From: G965232465 sp965232465 | GTDB lineage: Bacteria; Pseudomonadota; Alphaproteobacteria; JAQWUY01 | DNA length: 64,000 nucleotides | Reading direction: 5' to 3' | Assembly: GCA_965232465.1 (NCBI GenBank) | Contig: OZ246977.1 | Span: forward strand, 496,001 to 560,000 | In this document: piece after piece, positions 61,198 through 64,000 of the stretch | Position numbering within the stretch: the stretch's first letter is position 1 | Layout of the letters: each line of letters begins with the position of its first letter | Position numbers and translations under genes: made by a program | The notes under the pieces: model-generated | The model's database searches: none | Told to the model about the DNA's origin: nothing | The model's input: only the letters and a program-made list of their open reading frames with translations

Positions 61198-63213
61198 GTG
61201 AAATTTAATCGTAATATTTTCGTTTGGCTACTTGTTGCCATTGGCGTATTTTTTTTGGTAAATCAGTATATAGGCGGTAATCGACAACAAGATTCGCAAA
61301 TGATACCATATAGCACATTTATCCAAGATGTCGAAGCGGGTAATGTGGTCGAAGTTGTTATTTCTGGAAACAATGTGACGGGTACATTGCGAAATGGAAA
61401 TAAATTTAGCACCATTGCCCCCTTTGATTCCCAAATGGTGCCCACTTTGTTGGAAAAATCTGTGGTATTAGATGTGCAAAATCCTGATGATGGAATGCCA
61501 ACCTTACTTGCCATATTGTTAAATTGGTTCCCCATGTTGTTACTGATTGCAGTGTGGATATTTTTTATGCGGGGTATGGGGGCTGGCGGGGGGGCTGGCA
61601 AAGCCATGGGGATGGGAAAATCCCGTGCCAAGTTGCTTAATGAAAGTACCAAGAAAGTTACTTTTGAAGATGTGGCGGGCATCGAAGAAGCCAAAGTCGA
61701 TTTGCAAGAAACCGTCGATTTTTTACGGGATCCGGCAAAATATCAACGCTTGGGGGGTAAATTACCCCGGGGGGTATTATTGGTGGGTCCCCCAGGTACG
61801 GGTAAAACCTTAACCGCCCGTGCGGTTGCTGGGGAAGCGGGTGTACCCTTCTTTTCCATATCAGGTTCGGATTTTGTGGAAATGTTTGTAGGGGTGGGTG
61901 CGGCCCGTGTACGGGATATGTTTGAACAGGCAAAACAAAAAGCCCCTTGTATTATATTTGTTGACGAATTGGATGCTGTTGGCCGCCGTCGGGGTGCCGG
62001 TATGGGCGGTGGCAATGATGAGCGGGAACAGACTTTAAACCAAATGCTGGTGGAAATGGATGGGTTCGAAGACAATGAAAGTGTGATTGTTATGGCCGCA
62101 ACCAACCGCCCAGATGTGCTTGACCCCGCATTATTACGCCCGGGGCGATTTGATCGTCAGGTGGTGGTGCCCAATCCCGATATTAATGGTCGTACGGCGA
62201 TTTTGAAGGTACATATGAAAAAGACACCCATTGCCCCCGATGTCAATGTGGAAGTTATTGCCCGTGGCACACCGGGCTTTTCCGGTGCAGATTTGGCAAA
62301 TTTGGTGAACGAAGCCGCTTTGCTTGCCGTGCGCAGAAGCCATCGGTTTGTGCATCATCAAGATTTTGAGGATGCCAAGGACAAGGTGATGATGGGGGCG
62401 GAACGCCGTTCCCTGGCGTTGTCAGAAGACGAAAAGAAACTTACCGCCTATCATGAAGCGGGGCATGCTTTGGCAACGATTTATTCCCCCGCATCCGATC
62501 CCATTCATAAGGCGACGATTATTCCCCGTGGACGGGCATTGGGTATGGTGATGCGGTTGCCCGAACGGGACAGTGTATCCATGTCTTTTGCCCAATTAAA
62601 AGCCAATTTGGTTGTGGGTATTGGGGGACGGTTGGCAGAAGAAATTATCTTTGGTCCGGATCGTATTACCACGGGTGCATCCAGTGATATTCAAATGATG
62701 ACTGACCTCGCCAGTCGTATGGTTATGGAATGGGGATATTCTGATAAAGTCGGCACAGTCAAGGTCATCGAATCAGAGGAACAAAACTTTTTACGGGGGG
62801 GGGGCAGCGCATCCCGATCCGCCGTCAGCGAAGAAATGTCCCGTACTATTGATGCGGAAATCCGCCGTATTATTGACGAATCGACCAAAGTGTGCCGGAA
62901 AATCTTAATGGAAAAATTGGACGAATTGCACACTTTGGCAAATGCGTTAATGGAATATGAAACCTTGTCGGGGGATGAAATTAAAACGATTTTAAGCGGT
63001 GAAAAATTACACCGTACCACCCCCGAACAATACGATGAACAGGTGCATAAGACCCCCAAAAGTTCCGTACCTGTAACCAAAAAAGCGGCGGCAAAAAAAG
63101 CCTCTTCGAAAAAGAATAAAGCGAAAAAAACGATTGCTAAAAAGACTTCGGCAAAAAAATCTTCCACAAAAAAGGCATCTGTCAAAAAAACCGATAAGAA
63201 ATCCAATACTTAA
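61198..63213 (+). CDS. ftsH: ATP-dependent zinc metalloprotease FtsH
   Basis: 671 residues, GTG start with AAGGAG upstream. Two membrane helices (about 7-23 and 100-125), AAA domain (Walker A GPPGTGKT near 197, Walker B IIFVDELDAVGR, second region of homology ATNRPDVLDPALLRPGRFDR) and the zinc protease motif HEAGH near 419. Degrades membrane and regulatory proteins. Unusual: the last 50 residues are a Lys/Ala/Ser tail (KKAAAKKASSKKNKAKKTIA) like histone H1-type proteins, and codons for LRGGGSAS contain a run of ten G. Confidence 0.97.
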   Translation: MKFNRNIFVWLLVAIGVFFLVNQYIGGNRQQDSQMIPYSTFIQDVEAGNVVEVVISGNNVTGTLRNGNKFSTIAPFDSQMVPTLLEKSVVLDVQNPDDGMPTLLAILLNWFPMLLLIAVWIFFMRGMGAGGGAGKAMGMGKSRAKLLNESTKKVTFEDVAGIEEAKVDLQETVDFLRDPAKYQRLGGKLPRGVLLVGPPGTGKTLTARAVAGEAGVPFFSISGSDFVEMFVGVGAARVRDMFEQAKQKAPCIIFVDELDAVGRRRGAGMGGGNDEREQTLNQMLVEMDGFEDNESVIVMAATNRPDVLDPALLRPGRFDRQVVVPNPDINGRTAILKVHMKKTPIAPDVNVEVIARGTPGFSGADLANLVNEAALLAVRRSHRFVHHQDFEDAKDKVMMGAERRSLALSEDEKKLTAYHEAGHALATIYSPASDPIHKATIIPRGRALGMVMRLPERDSVSMSFAQLKANLVVGIGGRLAEEIIFGPDRITTGASSDIQMMTDLASRMVMEWGYSDKVGTVKVIESEEQNFLRGGGSASRSAVSEEMSRTIDAEIRRIIDESTKVCRKILMEKLDELHTLANALMEYETLSGDEIKTILSGEKLHRTTPEQYDEQVHKTPKSSVPVTKKAAAKKASSKKNKAKKTIAKKTSAKKSSTKKASVKKTDKKSNT

Positions 63214-63357
63214 ATTAAGGGTTTGTAAAAATAAAGGCGTATCCTGTATATCATACATTGCATATATATGTTAAATACGATATAAAAAAACAGTGTGTTA
63301 CGAACCTATTGGCAATACGGTATGTATTGCGATTTTGCATATGTAAAGGAATGTGTT

Positions 63358-64000
63358 ATGTCACGAAAATATTTTGGTACCGATGGCATGCGCGGTTGTG
63401 TCAATCAAGGACATATGACAAGTGATGTTATTTTACGCTTGGGTGTTGCGGTGGGGTATTATTTTAAATCCACCGTAGGGCGGCACTTGGTGGTGATTGG
63501 CAAGGATACCCGGCTTAGCGGATATATGATGGAAACCGCTCTTGTGGCGGGTCTAACATCGGCGGGTATGGATGCAGTTATGGTTGGTCCGGTGCCAACC
63601 CCAGCGATTCCCATATTGATAAAATCTGTGCGGGCGGACGCAGGGATTATGATTTCCGCATCGCATAATCTGTATCAAGATAATGGCATTAAAATTTTTG
63701 GACCTGATGGTTTTAAATTATCTGATTCTGTGGAAAAAGCCATCGAAAATTTAATGGATGGGGATATGCACAGCATGTATGCCCGGTCTAAAAAAGTGGG
63801 ACGGGCGATGCGGATTAACGATGTGGTACATCGCTATACAGAACATGCGAAAATGGCGTTGCCAACAGGTATGTCGTTGCATGGTGTCAAGGTTGCATTG
63901 GATTGTGCTAATGGGGCGGGGTATAAAATTGCCCATGCCGTATATACCACATTGGGGGCGGAGGTTGTACAAATTGGCAATACGCCAAATGGTATAAACA
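63358..64000 (+). CDS. glmM: Phosphoglucosamine mutase (3' part outside window)
   Basis: Converts glucosamine-6-phosphate to glucosamine-1-phosphate for peptidoglycan and LPS precursors. The first 214 codons are visible: KYFGTDGMRGCVNQGHMTSD at the start, GKDTRLSGYMMETAL, and the active-site serine loop GIMISASHNLYQDNGIKIFG, then KVALDCANGAGYKIA opening domain 2. Frame is open to the right edge. ATG preceded by AAAGGA. The ftsH-glmM order is typical of the class. Confidence 0.95.
   Translation, partial: MSRKYFGTDGMRGCVNQGHMTSDVILRLGVAVGYYFKSTVGRHLVVIGKDTRLSGYMMETALVAGLTSAGMDAVMVGPVPTPAIPILIKSVRADAGIMISASHNLYQDNGIKIFGPDGFKLSDSVEKAIENLMDGDMHSMYARSKKVGRAMRINDVVHRYTEHAKMALPTGMSLHGVKVALDCANGAGYKIAHAVYTTLGAEVVQIGNTPNGIN

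Overview
The window reads as part of a moderately AT-rich alphaproteobacterial chromosome. Two gene orders support this: mdh-sucC-sucD, and tolB-pal-tilS-ftsH-glmM. The initiator tRNA has an A-U pair at 29-41, a variant I recall from some rhizobial-type alphaproteobacteria. Secreted ankyrin proteins, a SEL1-repeat protein, a lipidated autotransporter protease, a two-partner secretion pore and a GlcNAc-use locus fit a host- or biofilm-associated lifestyle, but I cannot name genus or family. Translation is standard. G/C homopolymers and in-frame 12- and 15-bp tandem repeats are unusually common inside genes.

Layout. 0-6 kb: an amino-sugar locus with a ribose-type ABC transporter (permease partial), a ROK repressor, and nagK-nagB-nagA; two matching 19-bp palindromes suggest that one repressor controls both units. 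6-15 kb: typA diverging from mdh-sucC-sucD, then a single-polypeptide restriction-modification gene inside a transposon-like unit (22-bp inverted ends, 8-bp target duplication at the sucD stop codon), then asd. 15-23 kb: a LytTR membrane regulator, an envelope operon (DUF2141 protein, LolD-like ATPase, FtsX-type permease, LolA-like protein, beta-barrel protein, second permease) and a GntR regulator. 23-29 kb: TpsB pore, SapC-family protein, an unknown exported protein, and an FAD amine oxidase preceded by a 40-codon gene.

29-34.6 kb: four head-to-tail secreted ankyrin genes. Each has the same promoter, signal peptide and C-terminus and a different number of nearly identical 102-bp repeats, with hairpins and a 75-bp minisatellite between them. 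A 139-bp MITE with the same ends as the restriction-modification unit follows. 34.8-41 kb: MOSC protein, cysQ-like gene with a MarR regulator, a family 25 glycosyltransferase, and the spermidine operon speD-speE-ornithine decarboxylase-trm112. 41.4-44 kb: an IS3-family element inserted in an IS5-family element, with both target duplications readable. 44-50.9 kb: a YadG-like ATPase, a TrmH methyltransferase, a DUF3800 gene in an eroded accessory patch bounded by a 54-bp direct repeat, and the autotransporter protease.

50.9-56.6 kb: nhaA, initiator tRNA, a short segment with a SEL1 protein and a DNA-methyltransferase fragment closed by a decayed second copy of the tRNA, alaS and a MarC protein. 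56.8-64 kb: tolB, pal, a chimeric second pal, tilS, ftsH and the start of glmM. The chimera carries the membrane anchor and translation start of ftsH joined to the peptidoglycan-binding half of pal; a relic of the tilS start upstream of it shows it arose by local duplication and deletion.

The observations most worth follow-up are the restriction-modification transposon with its MITE, the pal/ftsH chimera, the ankyrin cassette array, and the duplicated initiator-tRNA island.
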